A stretch of 21,890 nucleotides of DNA from Clostridiales bacterium UBA3277. GTDB lineage: Bacteria; Bacillota; Clostridia; Oscillospirales; Oscillospiraceae. Positions 1 to 7,876 of this stretch are shown piece by piece. The first letter of the stretch is position 1, and every line of letters starts with the position of its first letter. Below the pieces are notes generated by a model. The model ran no database searches. It worked only from the letters and a program-made list of their open reading frames with translations, and had not been told where the DNA came from. A program made the position numbers and the translations under genes. The DNA is taken from NCBI GenBank assembly GCA_002362145.1, contig DETX01000070.1, positions 559 through 22,448 of the forward strand, given 5' to 3'.

Positions 1-1780
1 GGATCAGGCCGTCCACACCGGGGATGATCTCGGCGAAAGCACCGAAGGTCATGAGCTTGACAACCTTGGCATCCACCACATCACCAATCTGGAAATTGGT
101 CATGAACTGGTTCCAGGGGTTCATCTCAGCGGTCTTGTAGCCCAGGGAAATCTTGTGCTTCTCGGGGTCGAAGGAAATGACGTAGACGTCGATCTCGTCA
201 CCGACCTTCACCACGTCGGCGGGGGTCTTAATCCGGTTCCAGCTCAGCTCGGACACATGGACCATGCCGTCCACGCCGCCGATGTCCACGAAGGCGCCGT
301 AGGAAGTCAGGGACTTGACAACGCCGTGGTACTTCTTGCCGTTCTCGATTTCGGACCAGATCTTCTCCTGAGCAGCCTTGCGGGTCTCGGCGTTCACGGC
401 ACGGATGGAGCCGATGACGCGGCGGCGGGCACGGTTGACCTCGGTGATCTTCATCTGCACGGTCTTGCCGACCTGGCCGGCCATGTCGCCGCCCTTGGCG
501 ATGCCGGACTGGGAAGCGGGAATGAACACCCGGATGCCCTGCACATTGGCAACCAGACCGCCCTTGTTCTCCTCGGTGATGGTGCCTTCCACGGTGGTCT
601 TGTCCTCCACCCAGGCAGCCATGTCGTCCCAAACCTTCAGGCCGTCCAGCTTCTTCTTGGACAGCTGCACGGTGCCCTCCTGGTCGTTGACACGGACCAC
701 AAAGACCTCGATCTCGTCGCCGACCTTCAGCACGTCCTCAGGCTTCACAGAAGGATCGTTACTGACCTCGTCATAGGGGATGTAACCGGCATGCTTGGTG
801 CCCAGGTCCACCTGGATCTCGGTATTGCCGATGCTGGTGACGATGCCCTTGACCTTATCTCCTGTATTTAAAGTCTTGATGGACTGCTCGAGAAGCTCGG
901 CGAAGTTCTCCTCCTGAACAGTCTCAACATTGGTAATTTCACTCATAGTCTTGTTGACCTCCTTTATAATCCACGCCGGTGTCGACGCACCAGCCGTGAT
1001 TCCAACAACAGTGACACCGCGAAAATCCTCCGGATTCAGCTCAGAAGCGTTATCCACGAGGAACACCTTCCCGCAGTGCTCTCGGCAAATCATAGCGAGA
1101 CGGCCTGTGTTGGAACTTTTGAGGTCTCCCACGACGACCATAGCCTGGCAGTTCTGACTAAGCTGTGCTGCTTCGCTTTGCCTATATTCAGTTGCTCTAC
1201 ATATTGTATCAAAGATTTTAGGGTTAGTAAACTGTTTTTTCGCAAATTCGGCGCACGGTTTCCACAAAGATTCCGTAGAAGTTGTCTGGGAAACTATGCA
1301 AATTGACGAATTCTTGACCTCAGGATGGGAATTCGCCCAATTTTCCAGGCCCTCCAGGCTCTCAAAGACCTGGCAGTAGTCACACCATCCGGCGATGCCC
1401 TCCACCTCCGGATGGGAGGCGGTGCCGATAATGACCGGAAGGCTTCCCTCCGCCTCTGCCCGGCTGACGATGCCGTGGATGCGCTTGACGAAGGGACAGG
1501 TGGCGTCGATGATCTCCACGCCCTGGTCCTGGAGGCGCTGGCAGATGGCCCGGCTGACGCCGTGGGAGCGGATAATCACCGTCTCCCCGGGCAGGGCCTC
1601 CTCAGGGGCGTCGATGACCCGGACCCCCAGGCCTTCAAATTTCTCCACCACATGGTGGTTGTGGATGATAGGTCCCAGGGTGGCCACCTTTTTTCCCGCG
1701 GCTGCGGCCTTTTCCACCAGCTCTACCGCCCGGCTGACGCCGAAGCAGAAGCCCGCGCTCTGGGCCACATGGACGCTCAC
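1..1780 (-). CDS. ispH-rpsA: IspH (HMBPP reductase) fused to ribosomal protein S1 (partial, runs off left edge)
   Basis: The reading frame is open from a GTG at 1780 to the window edge (593 codons visible); I translated across it and found no stop. Residues 1–278 are IspH, the 4Fe-4S enzyme that makes IPP/DMAPP in the last MEP-pathway step. The three cluster cysteines are present (GFCFGV with C12, DATCP, DTICRATEYRQ), as are RSHGV, SHPEVEG, SQTT, SSNTGR and GASTP. From M279 the protein continues as S1: RNA-binding S1 domains at about 307–375, 395–460 and 482–549, and a fourth from about 565 cut by the edge. S1 helps the 30S subunit bind mRNA. The GTG overlaps the cmk stop by 4 bases (GTGA), implying coupled translation. 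IspH–S1 fusions are known in Clostridia. A strong internal start at 946 may also yield free S1. The 3' half of the ispH part is clearly AT-richer than its surroundings. Confidence 0.95.
   Translation of the reverse strand, partial: MSVHVAQSAGFCFGVSRAVELVEKAAAAGKKVATLGPIIHNHHVVEKFEGLGVRVIDAPEEALPGETVIIRSHGVSRAICQRLQDQGVEIIDATCPFVKRIHGIVSRAEAEGSLPVIIGTASHPEVEGIAGWCDYCQVFESLEGLENWANSHPEVKNSSICIVSQTTSTESLWKPCAEFAKKQFTNPKIFDTICRATEYRQSEAAQLSQNCQAMVVVGDLKSSNTGRLAMICREHCGKVFLVDNASELNPEDFRGVTVVGITAGASTPAWIIKEVNKTMSEITNVETVQEENFAELLEQSIKTLNTGDKVKGIVTSIGNTEIQVDLGTKHAGYIPYDEVSNDPSVKPEDVLKVGDEIEVFVVRVNDQEGTVQLSKKKLDGLKVWDDMAAWVEDKTTVEGTITEENKGGLVANVQGIRVFIPASQSGIAKGGDMAGQVGKTVQMKITEVNRARRRVIGSIRAVNAETRKAAQEKIWSEIENGKKYHGVVKSLTSYGAFVDIGGVDGMVHVSELSWNRIKTPADVVKVGDEIDVYVISFDPEKHKISLGYKTAEMNPWNQFMTNFQIGDVVDAKVVKLMTFGAFAEIIPGVDGLI
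957..965 (-). promoter_or_regulatory. Internal Shine-Dalgarno before in-frame ATG of the S1 part
   Basis: AAAGGAGGT lies 10 bases before an ATG at 946 that is in frame with the ispH-rpsA fusion. The residues after it (MSEITNVE) look like the natural N-terminus of an S1 protein. The site could initiate free S1 within the fusion message. Seen directly: the motif, spacing and frame. Inferred: its use. Confidence 0.6.
1203..1231 (-). promoter_or_regulatory. Candidate sigma-A promoter inside ispH, reading towards the S1 part
   Basis: TTTACT (1231–1226), a 17-base spacer, then TACAAT (1208–1203) preceded by TGA, an extended -10. It sits in the most AT-rich stretch of the gene (21 G+C in the 60 bases 1201–1260). 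A transcript from here would have a leader of about 250 bases before the internal S1 start at 946. Confidence 0.45.
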
Positions 1781-2457
1781 TGGGCCACCTTCTTTGCGAT
1801 GATGTCCTTCATGGCGGCGATGACGGCGTCAATATCCATCTCGGAGGTGTCCAGCTTCACCGCGTCCCCGGCCATTTTCAGGGGTGCCACGGCCCGGTGG
1901 GTATCCTGGTCGTCCCGCTTGCGGATCTCTGCGAGGATTTTTTCATAGTCCGCCTTCTCTCCCTTGCCCAGAAGCTCCTGGGTTCTGCGCCGGGCCCGGA
2001 CCTCCGGGGCGGCGGTGAGGAAGATCTTCACATCCGCATTCGGCAGCACCACGGTGCCGATGTCCCGGCCGTCCATGATGACGTTGTGCTCCTTAGCCAG
2101 GTCCCGCTGCATATCCAGCAGCAGCTCCCGGATGATGGGGTGGGCGGAGATGATGCTGGCCTTCTGGCCGATCTCCTGGGTGCGAATGTCGTCGGTGACG
2201 TCCATGCCGTTCATGATCATGTGCTGAACGCCCTCGCTGTCGTAGCGGATGTGGATGGTCAGCTCGTCGATGTAGCGCCGGATACCGTCGATGTCCTTGG
2301 GGGCGACCCCCCATAAATCGAAGAAATAGGCCACGGTCCGGTAGATGGCCCCGGTGTCCACATAGTGATACCCCAGCTCCGCGGCCAGGCGGCGGGCGAT
2401 GGTGCTCTTTCCGGCCCCGGCGGGGCCGTCGATGGCGATGGAGATTTTCTTGTCCAT
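1777..2457 (-). CDS. cmk: Cytidylate kinase
   Basis: This 226-residue protein phosphorylates CMP and dCMP to the diphosphates in the cytosol. The N-terminus carries the P-loop DGPAGAGKST (residues about 9–18). It is followed by YVDTGAIYRTVA, the conserved CMP-binding segment, and by MDGRDIGTVVLPNADVKIFL, typical of bacterial Cmk; the arginine-rich lid RARRRTQEL comes after. Length is normal for the family. AAGGAG lies 8 bases before the ATG. The TGA overlaps the GTG start of ispH-rpsA by 4 bases, so the two are probably co-translated. The cmk–ispH/rpsA order is common in Firmicutes. Confidence 0.96.
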   Translation of the reverse strand: MDKKISIAIDGPAGAGKSTIARRLAAELGYHYVDTGAIYRTVAYFFDLWGVAPKDIDGIRRYIDELTIHIRYDSEGVQHMIMNGMDVTDDIRTQEIGQKASIISAHPIIRELLLDMQRDLAKEHNVIMDGRDIGTVVLPNADVKIFLTAAPEVRARRRTQELLGKGEKADYEKILAEIRKRDDQDTHRAVAPLKMAGDAVKLDTSEMDIDAVIAAMKDIIAKKVAQ

Positions 2458-2496
2458 AGCGTTTGCTCCTTATCTATATCCTGGGAAAATTCAAAA

Positions 2497-3531
2497 TCAG
2501 CCCTTGCGCAGCTTTGCCAGGGCGGCGCTCTCCCGGGCGGTGACCTCCGCCGGGGTAAGGCCCAGCCGGGCGCCAGCCTCTGCCGGGGTCAGGGGCCTGC
2601 CGCCCTCCAAGCCGAAGCGGAGGGTCAGCAGCTTCGCGTCCTCCCGGCTCAGCCCGGCGAGCAGGTCCAAAATCCGCTGGCGCATCTTAAACTGGGCCGT
2701 ATCCTCCACGGCCTGGTCCGCTTCCTCCTCCGGCTCCTCGGGCTTGGGGGCCTTGACCCTGGCCAGAATGCTGGCGTCATCCAGCATTTTCTTCACGCAC
2801 AGCGCCTCCTCCACGTCCATGTGGAGGGCCTCGGCGATTTCCTCCGGGGTGGGATTCCGGCCCAGCTCGGTCAGAAGCCGTTCATCCACCGCCCGGTAGT
2901 CCTCCATGGCAGAGCGCATCTTCTCTCCGATGCCCCGGCTGCGGGCCTGTAGGGTCACGGCCTTGGCCTGGCACAGGCGAATCCACCGGTCCCGGTGGGC
3001 GGCATAATCTCCGCCCCGGTAGCTTTTTATGGCCTGCCACAGCCCCAGGCTTCCCTCCTGAATCAGATCCAGCAGAAGAACCCCCCGGCCCGTCAGCTCC
3101 AAAGAAAGCTCCAGCACCCGGGAAAGGCCCAGGTTTGCCAGCTTCCCCATGGCCCCTTCGTCCCCCTGGGCGGCCTGGAGGGCCAGCAGGGCCTCGTCCC
3201 CCTGGGCGGGGGTCCCGGCCACCTCCTCCAAATAGAGGCGCAGAGGGTCGTTTTCCTCCAGGTCCCGGGGTGTCAGGCCCTTTTTCGCAAGCTGATACTC
3301 CTGACGCAGACGCAGGGCCGCCGGACCGCCGGCTCCCAATTTGGGCAGCTCCTCCAAATCCAGAGCGATTTCCTGCTCCTCCAGGGTGGCAAAGGCATCC
3401 TCCACCGCCTCCTCGCTCTCCCCTTCCAGCAGGGTCAGCAGCCGGCCGGCGGAGACGGCGCCGCCTCTTCCGGCGGCGGCTATGTAGCGTTCCCAGGGGC
3501 TCTCGCCGAAGGAAATTTCCAATTCATTCAT
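2497..3531 (-). CDS. Divergent sigma-70-like protein with eroded promoter-recognition regions
   Basis: This 344-residue protein still aligns with the sigma-70 layout. Residues about 25–65 resemble region 1.1 (ending LEEQEIALDLEEL). Residues 94–104 (NDPLRLYLEEV) match region 1.2, and 155–168 (DLIQEGSLGLWQAI) match the core-binding region 2.1/2.2. Residues about 225–255 resemble region 3, and about 285–342 have the spacing of region 4. The DNA-reading parts are altered: the FSTYATWWIRQ segment of primary sigmas is replaced by YAAHRDRWIRLCQ, and the region 4 recognition helix reads LTPAEVTARES instead of a VTRERIRQIE-like sequence. An acidic linker sits near 262–277. The ATG lies inside the end of the preceding sigma gene (8-base overlap), with GGAGGA in front. 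It may bind core polymerase yet recognise different promoters, or act as a modulator; both are inference. Confidence 0.75.
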   Translation of the reverse strand: MNELEISFGESPWERYIAAAGRGGAVSAGRLLTLLEGESEEAVEDAFATLEEQEIALDLEELPKLGAGGPAALRLRQEYQLAKKGLTPRDLEENDPLRLYLEEVAGTPAQGDEALLALQAAQGDEGAMGKLANLGLSRVLELSLELTGRGVLLLDLIQEGSLGLWQAIKSYRGGDYAAHRDRWIRLCQAKAVTLQARSRGIGEKMRSAMEDYRAVDERLLTELGRNPTPEEIAEALHMDVEEALCVKKMLDDASILARVKAPKPEEPEEEADQAVEDTAQFKMRQRILDLLAGLSREDAKLLTLRFGLEGGRPLTPAEAGARLGLTPAEVTARESAALAKLRKG

Positions 3532-4396
3532 TCAAAAAGTCCTCCAATCCCAGGCCTTGCCCGTCCTTTTGCAGTTTTTCCATGGCCTGGCGTTCAATCT
3601 GCCGGACCCGCTCCTTGGAGATGCCCAGCTCCCGGCCGATGTCCTCCAGCGACCAGCAGACCCCGTCCTCCATGCCGAAGTGGAGGCGCAGAATCTTCTG
3701 CTGGCGCTCCGTCAGCCCGGATAAGAGGCGGTCCATGGTATGATCCAGCTCCTGGCGCACCAGGCCCGCATAGGGCTGGGTGGCCTGGGTGTCCTCCAAG
3801 AGGCCCATCAGCGTGCCCCCGGCGTCCTCTCCCGTGGGCACGTCCAGGGAGCAGATATCCGGCGTCAGCTGGATGAGCTCCCTGACCTTATTTTCCGGGA
3901 TGCCGCTTTTCTCGGCAATCTGGGCGGCGGTGGGCTCCTCCCCGCTCTCCTGAAGCAGCAGGGACCGGACCGCTGCCACCTTCCGCATCCGCTCCGCCGT
4001 GTGCAGCGGCACCCGGATGGAGCTGGAATGGTTCAGCAGGCACCGGGTCACCCCCTGGCGAATCCATTTGGTAGCGTAGGTGGAAAAACGCAGGTCCCGG
4101 GTGTAGTCGAATTTTCGGGCGGCGGCCAGCAGGCCCACGCTCCCCTCTTGAATCAGATCCATCAGGGGTACGCCCCGGCCCGCATACTCCCGGGCCACGG
4201 ACACCACCAGCCGGAGATTGGCATTGACCAAATCCCGGATGGCCGCCTCGTCCCCCTGGGCCGAGCGCCTTGCCAGCTCCCGCTCCTCCTGGGGGGTCAG
4301 CCGGGGAATCTCCCGGATCTCCCAGAGGAACTGGCGCACGTCATCCTCCCCGGCGCTGACCGGAGGGGACGCTTCTCTGTCGGACAGTTTTGTCAT
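3524..4396 (-). CDS. RpoD/SigA-type sigma-70 factor, short form without region 1.1
   Basis: This 290-residue sigma factor directs RNA polymerase to promoters. Region 1.2 lies at about 18–50, then NANLRLVVSVAREYAGRG and DLIQEGSVGLLAAARKFDY (region 2.1–2.3), FSTYATKWIRQGVTR (2.3/2.4, 104–118), region 3 at about 130–200, and region 4 ending ISKERVRQIERQAMEKL (259–275), a classical -35-reading helix. It lacks region 1.1, and the first Trp of the usual YATWW is Lys110. It may be the primary sigma of the organism or a group 2 paralogue; position directly after dnaG is the usual rpoD position and favours the first, the substitutions favour the second. The ATG overlaps the dnaG stop (ATGA). The next gene, another sigma-like protein, overlaps it by 8 bases. 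Confidence 0.85.
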   Translation of the reverse strand: MTKLSDREASPPVSAGEDDVRQFLWEIREIPRLTPQEERELARRSAQGDEAAIRDLVNANLRLVVSVAREYAGRGVPLMDLIQEGSVGLLAAARKFDYTRDLRFSTYATKWIRQGVTRCLLNHSSSIRVPLHTAERMRKVAAVRSLLLQESGEEPTAAQIAEKSGIPENKVRELIQLTPDICSLDVPTGEDAGGTLMGLLEDTQATQPYAGLVRQELDHTMDRLLSGLTERQQKILRLHFGMEDGVCWSLEDIGRELGISKERVRQIERQAMEKLQKDGQGLGLEDFLNE

Positions 4397-6144
4397 GCTT
4401 TGATTCCTTTTCTTTCCTTCATCGCGTTGCGGATGGCCATGATATCCTTCTCATCCTCCACCCGGCCGGCCTGGTATTCCCGGCGGATGGTGCGGACGCA
4501 GTCCAGGAGGGCTTCCTCGTTCACCGGTCCCTGCTGGCGCTGCAAAATTCCGGCGATATGGGACATTTCTTCCTGTGAAAAATCCGTCAGGCCGTTCAGG
4601 GAGACGTCCAGCTGCTGCCTGTGGCGGGTGAGCATCTGGCCAAAGGCCCGGCCCAGCACCGGGGAGGAGAACATCTCCGGTGTCAAATCCCGGATCTGGT
4701 CCAGAAGGTCCGGGGCCTGCATACACATGGCCAAGACCATCTCCTCCGCCACGGCGGAACGGATGTTGTCATAGCGGATGGCCCGGGTCTTGGGCTGCAG
4801 GTTCTGGGCGGGGGACAGGTCCTGCTTTTCCTGTTTCTTTTTCTCCCGGGCGAGGCGGCGCTTTCTGGCCCGGTCCACCTCCAGCTTCATGGCGTCCATG
4901 CCGATGCCGGCGGTTTCCGCCACCCGGCCGGAGTAGACCTCCCGCTGGACGGCGCTTCCCAGGGTGCTGATCAGCTCGGCGCACTCCTGGAGGAATTTCA
5001 CCTTCTGGTCGTCATCCCGGAGGCTGTACTTTCTCGCGATGGCCCCCAGCTGATACTCCACCCGATTGGCCGATTCCTCCAGCAGAAGCCGGAACCGGTC
5101 GGCGCCGAATTTTTTCAGGAATTCGTCCGGGTCCTTGGCGTCCCGCATTTGCAGAACCTTTACCTGCAGGCCCGTCTTTTCTAAGATAGGAATGGCCCGG
5201 GCGGTGGCGTTCTGCCCGGCGGCGTCGCCGTCGTAGATGAGCACCACCTGGTCCGTATAGCGCGACAGCAGCGCGGCCCCGTCCTCCGTCAGGGCGGTGC
5301 CCAGGGAGGCCACAGCACAGTCAAAGCCGTACTGGTGCAGGGCGATGGCGTCCATGTAGCCCTCCACCAAAATCAGATACCCCAGCTTGCTCTTTTTGGC
5401 AAGGTTCAGGGCAAACAGGTTCTTTCGTTTGTTGAAGATCAGCGTCTCCGGAGAGTTTAAATATTTGGCGGCGGACTTGTCGTCGGTCATGATCCGGCCG
5501 CCGAAGCCGATGACGTTGCCCCGGACGTCGATGATGGGGAACATCAGCCGGTCCCGGAACCGATCAAACAGGCTTCCGTTTTTCCGGGACACAGTGACCA
5601 GGCCCGAATCCCGGAGCTCCTGGTCCGTATAGCCCTTGCCTCGCATGGCGGCCACCAGCCCCGTCCAGCTGTCCGGGGCGTAGCCGATGCCGAATTTGGT
5701 CAGGGTTCCCTTGCTCATGCCCCGGCCCAGGGCGTAATTCAGGGCCGCCGCCCCCGCCGGGGCGTAGAGCTGGGCGTGGAAATATCGGGCGGCCTCCTTG
5801 TGCAGGGCCCAGAGCCTCTCCTGCTGGCGGTAGCGGCTCTGGTACTGTTCGTCCTCCGGGACCTCCATCCCCGCCCGCTTGGCCAGGGCCCTCACGGCGT
5901 CGGGATAGCTCAGCCCCTCGATCTCCATCTGGAAGTTGATGACGCCGCCGCCCTTATGGCAGCCGAAGCAGTAGAACATTCCCTTTCCGGGATTTACCGA
6001 GAAGGAGGCGGTCTTTTCCCCGTGGAAGGGGCACAATCCGAAATAGTTGGCGCCGGAGCGTCTTAAGGTGACATACTGGCTCACCACGTCCTCAATGGGA
6101 TTGCGGGCGGTGAGCTCGTCGATGAATGCCTGGGGAAAGGCCAT
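4393..6144 (-). CDS. dnaG: DNA primase
   Basis: A 583-residue primase that synthesises RNA primers at the replication fork. The CHC2 zinc finger uses C38, H41, C59 and C62 (GLCPFHGEKT … FYCFGCHKGG). The central polymerase core includes FGGRIM (214–219). The TOPRIM metal site is visible as LVEGYMD (E261) and IYDGDAAG (D305, D307). The last 150 or so residues form the helicase-binding C-terminal domain. Length is typical. AAAGGAGG lies 8 bases before the ATG. Together with the sigma gene behind it, the layout resembles the classical macromolecular-synthesis operon (dnaG–rpoD). Confidence 0.97.
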   Translation of the reverse strand: MAFPQAFIDELTARNPIEDVVSQYVTLRRSGANYFGLCPFHGEKTASFSVNPGKGMFYCFGCHKGGGVINFQMEIEGLSYPDAVRALAKRAGMEVPEDEQYQSRYRQQERLWALHKEAARYFHAQLYAPAGAAALNYALGRGMSKGTLTKFGIGYAPDSWTGLVAAMRGKGYTDQELRDSGLVTVSRKNGSLFDRFRDRLMFPIIDVRGNVIGFGGRIMTDDKSAAKYLNSPETLIFNKRKNLFALNLAKKSKLGYLILVEGYMDAIALHQYGFDCAVASLGTALTEDGAALLSRYTDQVVLIYDGDAAGQNATARAIPILEKTGLQVKVLQMRDAKDPDEFLKKFGADRFRLLLEESANRVEYQLGAIARKYSLRDDDQKVKFLQECAELISTLGSAVQREVYSGRVAETAGIGMDAMKLEVDRARKRRLAREKKKQEKQDLSPAQNLQPKTRAIRYDNIRSAVAEEMVLAMCMQAPDLLDQIRDLTPEMFSSPVLGRAFGQMLTRHRQQLDVSLNGLTDFSQEEMSHIAGILQRQQGPVNEEALLDCVRTIRREYQAGRVEDEKDIMAIRNAMKERKGIKA

Positions 6145-6181
6145 GGTCCCGGCCTCCTTTCTTTCACGGTTTGATCGCTTT

Positions 6182-6211
6182 ATTATAGCACGTTATCCCC
6201 GGACCTGCCAG
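6182..6211 (-). promoter_or_regulatory. Extended -10 promoter candidate for dnaG and genes after it
   Basis: TGCTATAAT (6190–6182) is a perfect extended -10. A weak -35, CTGGCA (6211–6206), lies 18 bases upstream. The site straddles the dgt stop codon and would give a leader of about 30 bases containing the dnaG Shine-Dalgarno. It would let dnaG, the sigma genes, cmk and ispH-rpsA be expressed apart from hflX–yigZ–dgt. Confidence 0.55.
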
Positions 6212-7206
6212 CCCGCGGGGACAAAAATCTCCTGGAATTTATCCACGGCGTAGTTGTCGGTCATGCCGGCGATGTAGTCGCAGACCGTCCGCTCGATGCC
6301 CTCGAAGGAGAGCTGGGGCTGGAAATCCAGCGGCAGGTCCCCGGGCTCCCGGACATAGTGCTCAAACAGGAGGGTCAGCATTTCCTTGGCCTTGCTCTCC
6401 TCCCCCTTGGCCACCGGGTTGCGGTAGACCCGGTCGAACATGAAGGAACGCAGATCCTTCAGCGCCTTCTCCACCTCCGGAGACAGGCACACCTGCCCCG
6501 CCTCCCGGGAGACGCGGATGATGTCGGTGACCAGGGTGTTGATCCGGTCCCGGTGGCTGCCGCCCAGGCATTGGGTGATTGCCTTCGGAATGTCGTCGTC
6601 GCTCAAAATTCCCGCCCGGATGGCGTCGTCGATGTCGTGGTTGACGTAAGCGATCTGGTCCGACCGGCGGACGATCTGTCCCTCCAGGGTGGTGGGCCAC
6701 CGCTCCCCCGTGTGGCAGAGGATACCCTCCCGGACCTCATGGGTCAGATTCAGTCCGTCGCCGTCCCGCTCCAAAATGTCCACCACCCGCAGGCTCTGCT
6801 CGTTGTGGCGGAAGGGCCGGCCCCAGCAGGCGCTCAGGGCCGCCTCTCCGGCGTGGCCGAAGGGGGTATGGCCCAGATCGTGGCCCATGGCGATGGCCTC
6901 GGCCAGATCCTCGTTGAGGCCCAGGGCCCGGGTGATGGTGCTGGCAATCCGGGAGACCTCCAGGGTGTGGGTCATTCTGGTGCGGTAGTGGTCCCCCTCC
7001 GGGCGGAGGAACACCTGGGTCTTGTGGACCATTCTGCGAAAGGCCTTGCAGTGGACCACCCGGTCGATGTCCCGCTGATAGCAGGTCCGCACATCCTCCT
7101 CCCGGGGCTCCTCATAGCGGGGACGGCCCCGGGAAGCGTCGGCAAAGGCCGCCTTAGGGTTTAAGCGCCGGTGCTCCTGGTATTCCAGTTCTTCCCGAAT
7201 GTTCAT
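6193..7206 (-). CDS. dgt: Deoxyguanosinetriphosphate triphosphohydrolase-like protein (HD domain)
   Basis: This 337-residue protein belongs to the dGTPase/HD-hydrolase family, which removes triphosphate from dNTPs. Metal-binding residues are visible: H80 in RMTHTLEVS, H109–D110 in MGHDLGHTPFGHAGE, and D183 in RRSDQIAYVNHD. RHNEQSLRVVD (133–143) is also typical. At this length it matches the shorter dGTPase-like proteins often found next to dnaG in clostridia. GGGAGG lies 7 bases before the ATG. A gap of 28 bases separates it from yigZ upstream. Substrate preference cannot be read from sequence. Confidence 0.93.
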   Translation of the reverse strand: MNIREELEYQEHRRLNPKAAFADASRGRPRYEEPREEDVRTCYQRDIDRVVHCKAFRRMVHKTQVFLRPEGDHYRTRMTHTLEVSRIASTITRALGLNEDLAEAIAMGHDLGHTPFGHAGEAALSACWGRPFRHNEQSLRVVDILERDGDGLNLTHEVREGILCHTGERWPTTLEGQIVRRSDQIAYVNHDIDDAIRAGILSDDDIPKAITQCLGGSHRDRINTLVTDIIRVSREAGQVCLSPEVEKALKDLRSFMFDRVYRNPVAKGEESKAKEMLTLLFEHYVREPGDLPLDFQPQLSFEGIERTVCDYIAGMTDNYAVDKFQEIFVPAGWQVRG

Positions 7207-7234
7207 GATGATGCCTCCCTGATCGGTCGTATCC

Positions 7235-7873
7235 TCAAATCAATTCCTTTGTCACGGGAAAGGCCCGGTATTCCTGGCCGATTTCCATGGCCTCCACGGT
7301 GCCGGCGGTCATGTCCGTGAGCCTTTCCAAAAAGGACTCTGTCTTTTCCTGGGGGAAGAGCAGCTCCAGCTCCACCTCCGCCCCAAACTCCGTGCCCCGC
7401 ACAATGCCGCCAAAGGCGGCGGCTTCCAGCTTCACCCGCTCGTAATAGGGATAGGGGCAGGGCAGATACAGCACCGTCCACACCCGCTTCATGGACTTTC
7501 CCGCCGCGTCCACGGCGATCTTGGCGCCCTTGGTATAGGCCCGGACCAGGCCTCCCGCCCCCAGGAGAATCCCTCCGAAGTAGCGGGTCACCACGCAGAC
7601 CACGTTATATAAGCCCTCCCGCTGCAAAACCTGAAGCATGGGCATCCCGGCGGTGCCCCCCGGCTCTCCGTCGTCGGAAAAGCGGACGGCCCCGTCCCGG
7701 ATGATGTAGGCCCAGCAGTTGTGGGTGGCGTCATAGTGGCGCTTTTTCATCTCCTGGATTTTCGCCAGGGCCTCCTCCTCCGTGTCCACAGGCCAGACGC
7801 TTCCAAGAAAGCGGGACTTCTTTTCCGTAAATTCCGCCTGGCCAAAGGCCGTGGGCACCAGGTATTCTTCCAA
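7235..7873 (-). CDS. yigZ: YigZ/IMPACT-family protein
   Basis: A 212-residue UPF0029/IMPACT protein. The first domain carries EKKSRFLG, HNCWAYII, FSDDGEPGGTAGMPML and VVTRYFGGILLGAGGLVRAY, which together define the family. The C-terminal 70 residues form the small ferredoxin-like domain. The bacterial role is not settled; the family is linked to RNA or ribosome-associated functions. The start is a TTG at 7873, only 3 bases after the hflX stop, with GGAG inside the end of hflX about 10 bases upstream. This makes translational coupling with hflX likely. Confidence 0.92.
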   Translation of the reverse strand: MEEYLVPTAFGQAEFTEKKSRFLGSVWPVDTEEEALAKIQEMKKRHYDATHNCWAYIIRDGAVRFSDDGEPGGTAGMPMLQVLQREGLYNVVCVVTRYFGGILLGAGGLVRAYTKGAKIAVDAAGKSMKRVWTVLYLPCPYPYYERVKLEAAAFGGIVRGTEFGAEVELELLFPQEKTESFLERLTDMTAGTVEAMEIGQEYRAFPVTKELI

Positions 7874-7876
7874 ATT

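Noticed and set aside
155..871. 238-codon plus-strand frame
   Set aside because: It is antisense to the S1 domains of ispH-rpsA; its His/Asp/Leu-rich product is what reversed GC-rich S1 codons give, with no ribosome-binding site.
1..1780. Possible frameshift or split between ispH and rpsA
   Set aside because: Codon-by-codon translation shows one continuous frame (1780 minus 946 is 834, a multiple of three) and no stop at the junction.
2995..3876. 293-codon plus-strand frame with Pro/Arg-rich end
   Set aside because: Antisense to the two sigma genes; low-complexity composition and no start signals.
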